Positions 10,983 to 19,128 of a DNA stretch of 44,027 bases are shown here, one piece after another. Each line of letters begins with the position of its first letter. The stretch's first letter is position 1. Below the pieces are notes generated by a model. That model searched no databases, had not been told where the DNA came from, and was given only the letters and a program-made list of their open reading frames with translations. A program made the position numbers and the translations under genes. The DNA is from Chloroflexota bacterium (lineage in GTDB: Bacteria; Chloroflexota; Dormibacteria; Dormibacterales; Dormibacteraceae): positions 1 to 44,027 of the forward strand of contig VBIA01000162.1 of NCBI GenBank assembly GCA_005879985.1. Reading direction: 5' to 3'.

Positions 10983-11339
10983 CCGAGCCCAGAGGACAAG
11001 TCGTACGCGGAATGGTTTGCGTGGGCGAAGAGGTCAGGCGCCCCGGCCGGCGCGTGCCACGCGGCGGCGCAGGGAGCCTTCAGAGCGCTCGCGGCCGGGC
11101 ATGACATGAACACCGCGGTCCAGTGGGCGACCCTCGCCATGGCGTCACCGCCCGGGCTCGTCGGGCAGAGCCGCCAGATCTACTGCGCGTGGTTCTCGCT
11201 CGGCAACATCGACCTGAAGCTGCCGACGGCTCAGGCGCACGCTTTCGCGAACGGCGCAATCCAGGCCCTCGAGTCTGGCGCGGACTCGATGGGCGCGCAC
11301 CAGGCCGGCCTGCTCGCGGCAGGCATCACCGGCGGCTGA
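10983..11339 (+). CDS. C-terminal domain of the preceding protein, +1 frame
   Basis: Frame-0 translation PSPEDKSYAEWFAWAKRSGAPAGACHAAAQGAFRALAAGHDMNTAVQWATLAMASPPGLVGQSRQIYCAWFSLGNIDLKLPTAQAHAFANGAIQALESGADSMGAHQAGLLAAGITGG*; ORF track starts only at internal Met 11106. Confidence 0.6.
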   Translation, partial: PSPEDKSYAEWFAWAKRSGAPAGACHAAAQGAFRALAAGHDMNTAVQWATLAMASPPGLVGQSRQIYCAWFSLGNIDLKLPTAQAHAFANGAIQALESGADSMGAHQAGLLAAGITGG

Positions 11340-11359
11340 GCGCCCTGCTCGGCTAAGCC

Positions 11360-11539
11360 CTAAGGAAGCTCTCTCCGGTCCTGGCCGGTGGGGTCGAGGC
11401 GGTCAGCCAGCCGGCGCAGGAAGTTGCTCAGCAATCCTGACCGGGAGTGACGCGCCCGCATTGCCTCGACCGCGGCCTCCCGCTGTCGCGCCTGCATCAT
11501 CTGCTTGACCAGGTGAAGGGTCGGGTCCGAGTCGCGCAT
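11360..11539 (-). CDS. 59-aa small protein, third gene of the DUF2089/DUF4097 operon (missed by ORF track)
   Basis: MRDSDPTLHLVKQMMQARQREAAVEAMRARHSRSGLLSNFLRRLADRLDPTGQDRRELP*, preceded by AGGAGAAAGAGGT Shine-Dalgarno, 11 bp after upstream stop. Confidence 0.65.
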   Translation of the reverse strand: MRDSDPTLHLVKQMMQARQREAAVEAMRARHSRSGLLSNFLRRLADRLDPTGQDRRELP

Positions 11540-11550
11540 ACCTCTTTCTC

Positions 11551-11934
11551 CTATTGGGACTCGAGTCGCTGGAGCGCCTCGTCCACGTCGATCTCGCCGC
11601 GAGCCACCTGTTCCATCAGCTCGAGTCGCGACGACGCCGGAGCGGCCGAAGCGCGCTCGATGCCCATCTTCGCGAGCAGCGAGTCGAATCGCGCCCGCGC
11701 GGTGGGGTAGCTGACGCCGAGGTGGCGCTCGAGCCCCTTCATGTTTCCGCGCGAGGCGAGGAACACACGCAGCACCTCACGGTCCTCGTCTGTCAGACCG
11801 CAGAACTCGCAGGTCATGAACACGCCCGAAAGCTCCGTGGAGCAGGACGGACACGACAGCCGAGTCAGCGCGAGGCGTTCACTGCAGACGGGGCAGTTGA
11901 GCGGTGGGCGGCGAGCCGCGGTGGATGACGTCAC
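11551..11934 (-). CDS. DUF2089-type zinc-ribbon/HTH protein
   Basis: NCPVCSERLALTRLSCPSCSTELSGVF...LTDEDREVLRVFLASRGNMKGLERHLGVSYPTARARFDSLLAKMG. Confidence 0.85.
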   Translation of the reverse strand: MTSSTAARRPPLNCPVCSERLALTRLSCPSCSTELSGVFMTCEFCGLTDEDREVLRVFLASRGNMKGLERHLGVSYPTARARFDSLLAKMGIERASAAPASSRLELMEQVARGEIDVDEALQRLESQ

Positions 11935-12737
11935 CCGACGCTGATCCGAACGTTGCCCATCATGCCTTCGATGTCGAGAGTGGCGGCGCCGGAACCGATG
12001 GTCACTGCCTTACCGCCCGGCCCCGCGATGGCGCGCTCGCCGCTCTCATCCTCGATCGCGACCTTGCCCATGGTGGCGCGAGCGGTGATCTTCACGCTGG
12101 ACTGCTTGTTGAGGTTGAGCCGGATCGAACCCATCTCGCAGCGGACCTTGCTCGTGCCTGAGTCGATGCAGCCGCTGGCGGTGACGCTGCCGGCCTGAGC
12201 CACGACGTTGAGCGGGCCCCGGAAATCGTTGACGATGCAGCTGCCCGCCTGCACCTCGGCCGTGATGGGCCCGTGCACGCCGTCTACCCGAAAGCTGCCC
12301 GCCTGCACACTGGCGTTGAGCGGAAGATCCGGATTCATGCGGACCTTCAGGCTGCGGCGGCCCTTGAAGTCGAAACCGTTGATCTCGATCCGGCGTCCGG
12401 CCACGCCGAACGTGAAGGTGTCCTCCTCCTGGAAGGGAACGTGCTCGATGACCAGCGTGCCGCCGTCGACGCGCGCCCGGTGCGGGCCCTCGGCGACGGC
12501 TGTGGCCACAGTGGAGTCGGCCACTACCTCCGCGCTGCCGAACTGAGAAAGGACCTTCACCGACCTGGCGGCCGGCGCGGTTGGGGCGGAGATGTCGCCG
12601 AGGCGCGGCGCGGTGGTGGCCGTGGCGGCAGGCGGCTCAGCCTGGGCAGCCAGGGCGTCGAGGCGGGCGGCGCCCTCCTCGGCGGTGATGGTTCCGGTGC
12701 GCACCTGGTTCAGGATTTCACGCTTCTTTTCGTCCAT
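11931..12737 (-). CDS. DUF4097/bactofilin-like beta-helical protein with N-terminal SHOCT-like region
   Basis: MDEKKREILNQVRTGTITAEEGAARLDAL... then repeated V..A.AGSFRVDGVHGPITAEVQAGSCIVNDFRGPLNVVAQAGSV; 4-bp overlap with the DUF2089 gene. Confidence 0.75.
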   Translation of the reverse strand: MDEKKREILNQVRTGTITAEEGAARLDALAAQAEPPAATATTAPRLGDISAPTAPAARSVKVLSQFGSAEVVADSTVATAVAEGPHRARVDGGTLVIEHVPFQEEDTFTFGVAGRRIEINGFDFKGRRSLKVRMNPDLPLNASVQAGSFRVDGVHGPITAEVQAGSCIVNDFRGPLNVVAQAGSVTASGCIDSGTSKVRCEMGSIRLNLNKQSSVKITARATMGKVAIEDESGERAIAGPGGKAVTIGSGAATLDIEGMMGNVRISVG

Positions 12738-12741
12738 GCCT

Positions 12742-12791
12742 CAAATTAGAAAGCATGACCTATCAATTTGTCAAGTCCGACATCCAAATTG
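12742..12791. promoter_or_regulatory. Candidate operator: three CAAATT/AATTTG boxes at 21-22 bp spacing in divergent promoter
   Basis: CAAATTA 12742, CAATTTG 12764-12770, CAAATTG 12785-12791. Confidence 0.45.
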
Positions 12792-12814
12792 GGATGAACG
12801 CGTGCGGCTAAGCT

Positions 12815-13441
12815 ATGCCCGTGGCCAGGATCGGGGTGGTGGCGGACACTCACTGCCCCGAGTTCATCGACCGACTGCCGGACCGCGTCTTCGAGTTGCT
12901 GGCCGGGGTCGACCTGATCCTTCACGCCGGGGACATCAACGGCCAGGCCACGCTGGCGGAGCTCGCCAGGATCGCCCCGGTCGAGGCGGTGCAGGGCGAC
13001 CACGACCGCGGTCTGGCCTCGCTGCCGCCCCATCGAGACGTGGTGGTGGAGGGCAGGCGTATCGTGCTCGTCCACGGCAATCGAAGCCGCTGGCTGGAAG
13101 AACCCGCCACGTTTCTGTGGACTGTCAGCCTCGGCCACTACAAGCCGCATGGCGGGCTTCCCGCGTCGCTCAGGCGCCGTTTCCCGGACGCGGATGTGAT
13201 CGTCCACGGCCACACACATCGACCTCTCATCGACACATCGGGCAGACCGTTGGTGTTCAATCCCGGCGGCGTGCATCAGTGGACGCCCGCGACCACCAGC
13301 GAGCGTTTGCGCCGTCACCCCGGATGGTTCGAGTGGTGCTGGCTGCAGGTCGCGCGCCACATCCGAAGCTACCCATCACCGACGGTCGGCATCCTCGAGG
13401 TGACGCGCTCGACCATCGAGCCGAAGATCATCGCTCTCTAG
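12815..13441 (+). CDS. YfcE/MJ0936-family metallophosphoesterase
   Basis: ARIGVVADTHCPEF...DLILHAGDIN...VQGDHDR...VHGNRS...DVIVHGHTHRPLI...NPGGV. Confidence 0.88.
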   Translation: MPVARIGVVADTHCPEFIDRLPDRVFELLAGVDLILHAGDINGQATLAELARIAPVEAVQGDHDRGLASLPPHRDVVVEGRRIVLVHGNRSRWLEEPATFLWTVSLGHYKPHGGLPASLRRRFPDADVIVHGHTHRPLIDTSGRPLVFNPGGVHQWTPATTSERLRRHPGWFEWCWLQVARHIRSYPSPTVGILEVTRSTIEPKIIAL

Positions 13442-13454
13442 AGTTAGTCACCTC

Positions 13455-14429
13455 ATGAAGAAGCCGACCTTCCGTGCGGCCGCATTCGACGACGCGGCCC
13501 TTGCCGCCGACATCATGACGGCCGCGTTCCCGCGCGAGCCTGCAGATCCAGTCCTGACCCTGGAGCGCTGGCAGCGCGGGCGCGAGGACTTCATCTGGGG
13601 ACGGTTCATCGCCGAGGTCGACGGTGTGCCTGTCGCATTTCTCGAGTGGGCGCACGGCCCGTGGGAGCAGCTTCCCGAGCGGCACTGCTACGTCGACGTG
13701 TTCCTCGACCTGACCTATTTGAGCAAGACCCTCCTCACGCAGCTGTGGAAATGGCTCGAGGAGGAGGCCGGCAAGCAGGGCGCATTGACGCTGAACGCAT
13801 CCGCGGGCGAGGAGGAGACGGAGCTGCTCGGCGTCCTCAAGGCTGTCGGTTATGAGCGCCAGCGGCAGGACCGCGTATGGATCCTGGATCTCAACGCGCA
13901 CGGAGCGCGCCTCACCGCGGAGGCCGCGGCAGCCCGAGAGCAGGTGAAGGCCGAAGGCATCACCCTCACGACGCTGAGCGAATGGCACGACCCCGACCGC
14001 GTCGCAAAGCTGTTCAAGCTGAGTGAGGAGACGCGGCAGGACATCCCGCACTCGACCCCGATCCTTCCCCAGCCGAAGGAATACTTCGTCAACCGCATGA
14101 ACGCGCCTGACCGCCGGCAGGATAGGTGGTGGCTGGCCCTGGACGGCGACCGTCCTGTCGCCATGTCGTTCCTGAGCTTTCCACCTGTGCGGGGACATGT
14201 GTGGACCGGGTACACGTGTTGCGAGCGCGACTATCGGGGCCGAGGCATCGCGCGCGCGGTCAAGCTGCAGACGCTCGCCCAGGCCGTCGAGCTGGCCATC
14301 CCGTCGGTGCGCACCGACAACGACTCCGAGAACGCGGCCATGCTGCACATCAACGAGACGCTGGGTTACGAGTCGCTACCGGGCTACGTCAACTTCGTGA
14401 AACGGTTACACGCGCGCGCTTTGCGGTAG
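13455..14429 (+). CDS. GNAT-family N-acetyltransferase (two-domain)
   Basis: WLALDGDRPVAMSFLSFPPVRGHVWTGYTCCERDYRGRGIARAVKLQTLAQAVELAIPSVRTDNDSENAAMLHINETLGY. Confidence 0.85.
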   Translation: MKKPTFRAAAFDDAALAADIMTAAFPREPADPVLTLERWQRGREDFIWGRFIAEVDGVPVAFLEWAHGPWEQLPERHCYVDVFLDLTYLSKTLLTQLWKWLEEEAGKQGALTLNASAGEEETELLGVLKAVGYERQRQDRVWILDLNAHGARLTAEAAAAREQVKAEGITLTTLSEWHDPDRVAKLFKLSEETRQDIPHSTPILPQPKEYFVNRMNAPDRRQDRWWLALDGDRPVAMSFLSFPPVRGHVWTGYTCCERDYRGRGIARAVKLQTLAQAVELAIPSVRTDNDSENAAMLHINETLGYESLPGYVNFVKRLHARALR

Positions 14430-14442
14430 AACCGAGAAGTAG

Positions 14443-15339
14443 ATGGCGAAGACCAGGGACTACTACGACGTGCTCGGGGTGCCGCGGACGGCGAGCCAGA
14501 AGGACATCGGCGCCGCCTTCCGCAAGCTTGCGCGCAAGCATCATCCGGATTTGAATGCGGGCGACAAGCAGGCGGAGCTGCGATTCAAGGAGATCTCGGA
14601 GGCGCACGAGGTGCTGTCGGACCCCGAGAAGAAAAAGCTCTACGACGCGTTCGGTTCTGACTGGGCCGCGGCGAAAGCCGCGGGTGTGCAGCCGGGGCAG
14701 GGCAATCCGTTCGGCGGTGGCGGCGTGCGCCGCGGCACCGGTGGGGCCGGCGGATCGCGCGTGGAGTACCGCACGGTCTCGCCCGAAGAGGTCGAGGATA
14801 TGTTCGGCGACGCCGGCGGAATCGGCGACATCTTCGGGTCGATCTTCGGCGGCCCTCAGCGCGGCGCCCGGGCGCAAGCGCTCGATGTGGATATGCCGAT
14901 CTCCGTGAGCCTGGCCGAGGTGCAGCGCGGCACCAGCCGCACCGTCGAGCTGCCTGGCGGCCGTCGCGTCGAGGTCAATGTGCCGGCGGGGGTGAAGGAA
15001 GGAACGGTGCTGCGAGTACCCGGTCTGCGCGCGCAGGTCCAGGTGGCGCCGGATCCGCTGTTCACGCGAGAGGGCAAGGACCTGCGCGTCGTCGTGCCGG
15101 TGCCGCTGAACGTCGCGCTCAACGGCGGCGAGGTCGCGGCGCCGACCCTCAAGGGCGGTCGCGTCCAGTTCAAGGTTCCGCCTGAGACACAGAACGGCAC
15201 GAAGATCCGGCTGCGCGGGCTCGGGCTGCCCGACCCCAAGGGCGGTCCGGCCGGCGACCTTTACGCGGAGGTCAAGGTCCAGCTGCCGGTGCCGATGGAC
15301 GAGCGCACCCGCAAGTGGGCGTCCGAGCAGCCGGTCTAA
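14443..15339 (+). CDS. DnaJ/CbpA-class J-domain chaperone
   Basis: DYYDVLGVPRTASQKDIGAAFRKLARKHHPDLN (HPD motif), C-terminal substrate-binding domain. Confidence 0.93.
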   Translation: MAKTRDYYDVLGVPRTASQKDIGAAFRKLARKHHPDLNAGDKQAELRFKEISEAHEVLSDPEKKKLYDAFGSDWAAAKAAGVQPGQGNPFGGGGVRRGTGGAGGSRVEYRTVSPEEVEDMFGDAGGIGDIFGSIFGGPQRGARAQALDVDMPISVSLAEVQRGTSRTVELPGGRRVEVNVPAGVKEGTVLRVPGLRAQVQVAPDPLFTREGKDLRVVVPVPLNVALNGGEVAAPTLKGGRVQFKVPPETQNGTKIRLRGLGLPDPKGGPAGDLYAEVKVQLPVPMDERTRKWASEQPV

Positions 15340-15351
15340 AGTACCTCCGAC

Positions 15352-16872
15352 TTGCGCGCGCGACTTTTACTCCCACTCGTCTTCGTCGCGGGCATGGGGT
15401 CGCTCGCAGTCGAGTTCGGAGCCGCGCGGCTCCTGGCGCCCTACTTCGGCACGAGCCTCTACGTGTGGGGCGTGCTCATCGGGCTGGTGCTCATCTATCT
15501 GTCCGCGGGCTACGTGATCGGCGGCCGTCTCGCCGACTCCCGTCCGGACGAGATGCTGCTGTACCAGATCACCGCGTGGGCCGGGCTATGGATCGGCGTC
15601 ATCCCGCTCGTCAGCTATCCGATCCTTCTCGCGTCGCAGCAGGGATTCAGGGAGCTGAGCATCGGACTGGTGGGCGGCACGCTGGTCGCGGTGATGCTGC
15701 TGTTCGCGGTGCCGGTGATCCTGCTCGGGTGCGTGAGCCCCTTCGCTATCCGGCTGCTGCTCAAGAACGTGGAGTCGGGCGGCAACACAGCCGGACGCGT
15801 GTACGCGCTTTCGACCGCGGGCAGCATCCTCGGCACCTTCCTGCCGGTGTTCTGGTTCATCCCGACTTACGGCACGAGGCCGACCCTTGAAGGCTTCGGC
15901 CTGGTGCTCGTGCTGTTCTCGGTCGCAGCGATGTGGCCGCGCAAGCGCTTCTACGCCGCGTTTGCCATCGCCGTGATCCTCGCCTGGATCGTTCTGCCCT
16001 CCGGGATCAAGGCGCCTGAGGTCGGCACGCTGCTCACTGAGCGCGAGTCCGCCTACAACTACATCCAGGTCGTGCAGTCCGGCACGGTGACCGAACTCAT
16101 CCTCAACGAGGGCCAGGCGATCCACTCCGTCTACGACTCGGCGGACAACCTCACGCACGGCTACTGGGACTACCTGCTGGTTGCGAACGCCTTCCGGCCG
16201 GCGCAACCGTCCGAGACCAGTCCGCGCTCGATCGCCATCCTGGGTCTCGCCGGCGGCACCACCGCGCGTCAGTACCGGCTTGCCTATGGCGACTCGATCG
16301 ACATCACCGGTGTCGAAATCGATCCAGTCATCCTGTCGCTCGGCCACCAGTACTTCCATCTCGGCGACGCGCGTGCGCACGAGGTCACATCCGACGCGCG
16401 CTACTGGATCGCCACCCAGGCGGGGCACTACGACGTGATCGTGCTCGACGCGTACCGGCAGCCGTACATCCCGTTCCACCTCACGACCAAAGAGTTCTTC
16501 GCGCAGGTGCGTCAGCACCTCAACCCGGGCGGAGTGGCCGCGGTCAACGTCGGCCGGACCAGCACCGACTATCGACTGGTCGCCGCGCTCGCCAGCACGA
16601 TGGCCGCGGTGTACACGAACGTCTTCGTGATCGACGACAAGTCCTTCAACAACACGCTCGTGTACGGCACCACCGAGAAGACGACACGCGATGACATCAC
16701 GCACAACCTGGAGCAGATCTCGGCGCCGCTCGCGAGCGACGCCGCCAAGGACTCGCTGCTGCCCGGCCGGCTGCTCCCGTCGCCCTACAACGGACAGGTG
16801 TACACGGACGACCTCGCGCCGGTGGAGCAGCTGATCGACGAGATCATCTTCAGCTACGTGACCGGCACCTAG
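15352..16872 (+). CDS. Membrane-fused spermidine synthase-like protein (TTG start)
   Basis: Hydrophobic N-terminal half GMGSLAVEFGAARLLAPYFGTSLYVWG then ILGLAGGTTARQYRLAYGDSIDITGVEIDPVILSLGHQYF...YDVIVLDAYRQPYIPFHL. Confidence 0.88.
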   Translation: MRARLLLPLVFVAGMGSLAVEFGAARLLAPYFGTSLYVWGVLIGLVLIYLSAGYVIGGRLADSRPDEMLLYQITAWAGLWIGVIPLVSYPILLASQQGFRELSIGLVGGTLVAVMLLFAVPVILLGCVSPFAIRLLLKNVESGGNTAGRVYALSTAGSILGTFLPVFWFIPTYGTRPTLEGFGLVLVLFSVAAMWPRKRFYAAFAIAVILAWIVLPSGIKAPEVGTLLTERESAYNYIQVVQSGTVTELILNEGQAIHSVYDSADNLTHGYWDYLLVANAFRPAQPSETSPRSIAILGLAGGTTARQYRLAYGDSIDITGVEIDPVILSLGHQYFHLGDARAHEVTSDARYWIATQAGHYDVIVLDAYRQPYIPFHLTTKEFFAQVRQHLNPGGVAAVNVGRTSTDYRLVAALASTMAAVYTNVFVIDDKSFNNTLVYGTTEKTTRDDITHNLEQISAPLASDAAKDSLLPGRLLPSPYNGQVYTDDLAPVEQLIDEIIFSYVTGT

Positions 16873-16975
16873 CCCCAGCGGAAGACGACATGCGCGCTCC
16901 TGACTCTTTCCCGCTGTTGGGATTGACTCAAGGATTTCGCCTGGCGACGTCTGGGTGATGCGGAAACAAAGCTAT

Positions 16976-16994
16976 GGCCGGGCAAAGCCCGGCC
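16976..16994 (-). terminator. Hairpin GGCCGGGC-TTT-GCCCGGCC, intrinsic-type terminator between convergent genes
   Basis: Perfect 8-bp stem; T-richer flank on the minus-strand side. Confidence 0.6.
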
Positions 16995-17009
16995 AACCCC
17001 GCCACGCCT

Positions 17010-17484
17010 CTATGCCGGCGGGTGCAGAGGCCCCCGCACCTGCTGACCGGCCAGCGCCTCCTCCTTCTCGAGGACGAGGAGTCGCACACGTCCCGTGGCG
17101 ACCACGCGGCCGTCGCCGTCCTCGATCTTCGCGTCCCACACCTGGGTCTTGCGGCCGCGGGTGATGGGCGTGGCCACCGCGCGCAGCGTGGCTCCGGCGC
17201 GCACCGCCCTGATGAAGCTGGTGTTGTTCTCCAGCCCCACCACTGTCTGCGAGCGCGGCAGCGCGTACAGCGCGGCGCCAATGGAGGCGAGCGACTCGAT
17301 CATGCCGCAGTGCACGCCGCCATGGACGATGCCGTAACCCTGCAGGTGCTGAGGCCCGACGGTCATCTCTGCGCGAACTTCGTCGGCGGTGGCCTTCGTG
17401 ATCGTGATGCCCATCGCCTGCAGCCAGCCTTCGGGCATCTCGTTGAGCCGCTGCGAGAAGTCCTCCTGGGCCACGTCGGCAAAT
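17010..17484 (-). CDS. PaaI-family hotdog thioesterase (start uncertain)
   Basis: MPEGWLQAMGITITKATADEVRAEMTVGPQHLQGYGIVHGGVHCGMIESLASIGAALYA...VGLENNTSFIRAVRAG...ATGRVRLLVLE. Confidence 0.88.
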
Positions 17485-17506
17485 GCTAGCGACCGCCAGA
17501 AAAGCA

Positions 17507-17533
17507 CAAGGGCCGGGACAATCCCGGCCCTTG
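17507..17533 (-). terminator. Perfect 12-bp hairpin CAAGGGCCGGGA-TTG-TCCCGGCCCTTG followed by TGCTTTTCT (minus strand)
   Basis: Stem-loop plus T tract on the minus strand; weaker ATTT tract on the plus strand. Confidence 0.65.
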
Positions 17534-17549
17534 CTATTTCGTTCGCAGT

Positions 17550-17715
17550 GCTCCACCTCCGACTCCAGGAGCCGGATTCAGAATTGGGAACCTCTAGAGG
17601 ACCGCTTCCTCCCGAGCTCCCGGCTGGCAAACGAGGCGGCTGGCACCGCGACTCGGTTTATCCAAGGTTCCGCCTCACCTCCTTTGCCCATCGGGCAGTG
17701 AACTTCGGAGGAGAG
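17550..17715 (+). promoter_or_regulatory. Structured leader, candidate T-box-like translational switch upstream of 17731 CDS
   Basis: TGGCACCGCG (17641-17650) inside helix GAGGCGG(17633-17639)/CCGCCTC(17670-17676); competing helix CTCACCTCC(17674-17682)/GGAGGAGAG(17707-17715) covers the SD-like GGAGG. Confidence 0.35.
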
Positions 17716-17730
17716 TTTACCATCCACGCG

Positions 17731-18174
17731 ATGCCGCGCCGTTATGTCGCCGTTTGCGGAGCCTCCGAGGCGAGCGACGCGCAGCTCCACGCGGCGCACG
17801 AGGTCGGCAGGCTGCTCGCAGAAGCAGGGGCCGTCATCATCAACGGTGGCCTCGGTGGTGTGAGCGGAGCGGCAAGTGAGGGCGCGGCCTCGGCCGGTGG
17901 AACAGTCATCGGACTCCTGCCCGAGTCGCACCGCGCCGGCGCGAACAAGCACCTGACGATAGCCTTGCCCACCGGCATGGGGCAGGGTCGCAACGTCCTC
18001 ATCGTCACCGCCGCACAGTCCGTGATCGCCATCGGCGGCGGATGGGGGACGCTCAGCGAGATCGCGATCGCAAAGCGCCTCGGACGGCCCGTGGTGACCC
18101 TCGACAGCTGGCCGATCACGGGCCTCGAGGCCGTGGCGACTCCCGCCGAAGCTGTGAGGAGGGCGCTTGAGTAG
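17731..18174 (+). CDS. TIGR00725/LOG-like Rossmann-fold protein
   Basis: YVAVCGASEASDAQLHAAHEVGRLLAEAGAVIINGGLGGVSGAASEGA...QSVIAIGGGWGTLSEIAIAKRLGRPV. Confidence 0.85.
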   Translation: MPRRYVAVCGASEASDAQLHAAHEVGRLLAEAGAVIINGGLGGVSGAASEGAASAGGTVIGLLPESHRAGANKHLTIALPTGMGQGRNVLIVTAAQSVIAIGGGWGTLSEIAIAKRLGRPVVTLDSWPITGLEAVATPAEAVRRALE

Positions 18175-18219
18175 CTCAGCCGCGCGCGCCGAGGACACCG
18201 CGGCCGAGCTGCGAGACGC

Positions 18220-19128
18220 GTGAATGTAGCTCCAAGCTGGCACGGGCGCGCGCCCGGCCGGGTGAACCTGATCGGCGAGCACGTCGACTACCTCGGAGGG
18301 GTCGTACTGCCCGCCGCGGTCGATCGCTTCACCGACACAAGGGGCATCACATCCGACAAGTGGTCAGTCCACAGCGACATCGGCGGTGGCCTCGACTACG
18401 TCCGAGCCATCGGCGAAGAGCTGGGTGCGCCGCCGCAGATCGTGAATGTTGCTTCGGACATTCCGCCTGGCTCCGGGCTGAGCTCATCCGCAGCGCTCCT
18501 GGTTTCAGTTGCATCGGGCATCGCTCCTGACATCGACGGCAAGGAGGCAGCGCTCGCATGCCAGCGCGCCGAACAGAAGGCGACAGGGGTGCAGGTGGGC
18601 GTCATGGACCAGTTCGCCTCAGCACTCGGGAGGCGCGGCCACGTGCTGCTGCTCGACTGTGCGACCCTCGAATACCGTGCCGTGCCTTTTCCCGATGAGC
18701 TCGTGATCGCGGTAATCGACTCCGGCCAGCACCGCAACCTCGCGCACACGCCCTACAACAAACGCCGGCGCGAAGCCGAGGCGGGGAAGAAAAAGCGCAA
18801 GCGCCACGTCGACTCCGAGATCCAGCGCGTGCATGAGTTCGTGCGAGCGCTCGAGGAGCGGCGGTTCGACCGCCTCGGCGAGCTGCTGAAGGAGTCTCAC
18901 GCCAGCCTGCGCGACGACTTCGAGGTGTCGACCAAGGAGGTCGACGCGCTGGTGGAGCAAGCCTGGTCGATTTACGGTTGCCTGGGCGCGCGCATCATGG
19001 GCGCCGGTTTCGGCGGCAGCATCATCGCGTTGGTGCGGCGAGGCAGCGAGCGCATCTTCGTGGCGCAGATGGGCCGGCCAGTCATCCTCTGCGCCACTGC
19101 AGACGGCGCGTACACGACATCGCAGTGA
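18220..19128 (+). CDS. GHMP-family kinase, galactokinase-like
   Basis: APGRVNLIGEHVDYLGGVVLPAAVDR, DIPPGSGLSSSAALLVS, MGAGFGGSIIALV. Confidence 0.88.
   Translation: MNVAPSWHGRAPGRVNLIGEHVDYLGGVVLPAAVDRFTDTRGITSDKWSVHSDIGGGLDYVRAIGEELGAPPQIVNVASDIPPGSGLSSSAALLVSVASGIAPDIDGKEAALACQRAEQKATGVQVGVMDQFASALGRRGHVLLLDCATLEYRAVPFPDELVIAVIDSGQHRNLAHTPYNKRRREAEAGKKKRKRHVDSEIQRVHEFVRALEERRFDRLGELLKESHASLRDDFEVSTKEVDALVEQAWSIYGCLGARIMGAGFGGSIIALVRRGSERIFVAQMGRPVILCATADGAYTTSQ

Noticed and set aside
9320-11140. 606-aa minus-strand Arg/Gly-rich ORF and related frames
   Set aside because: Mirror of the Glu/Pro-rich repeats on the + strand; no starts or RBS and low complexity.
17550-17730. SRP RNA, RNase P, cobalamin, TPP, M-box and ydaO identities
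   Set aside because: Scattered similarities only (e.g. CGGGAGGAAGC, AGGTGAGGC); diagnostic core motifs of each class are missing.
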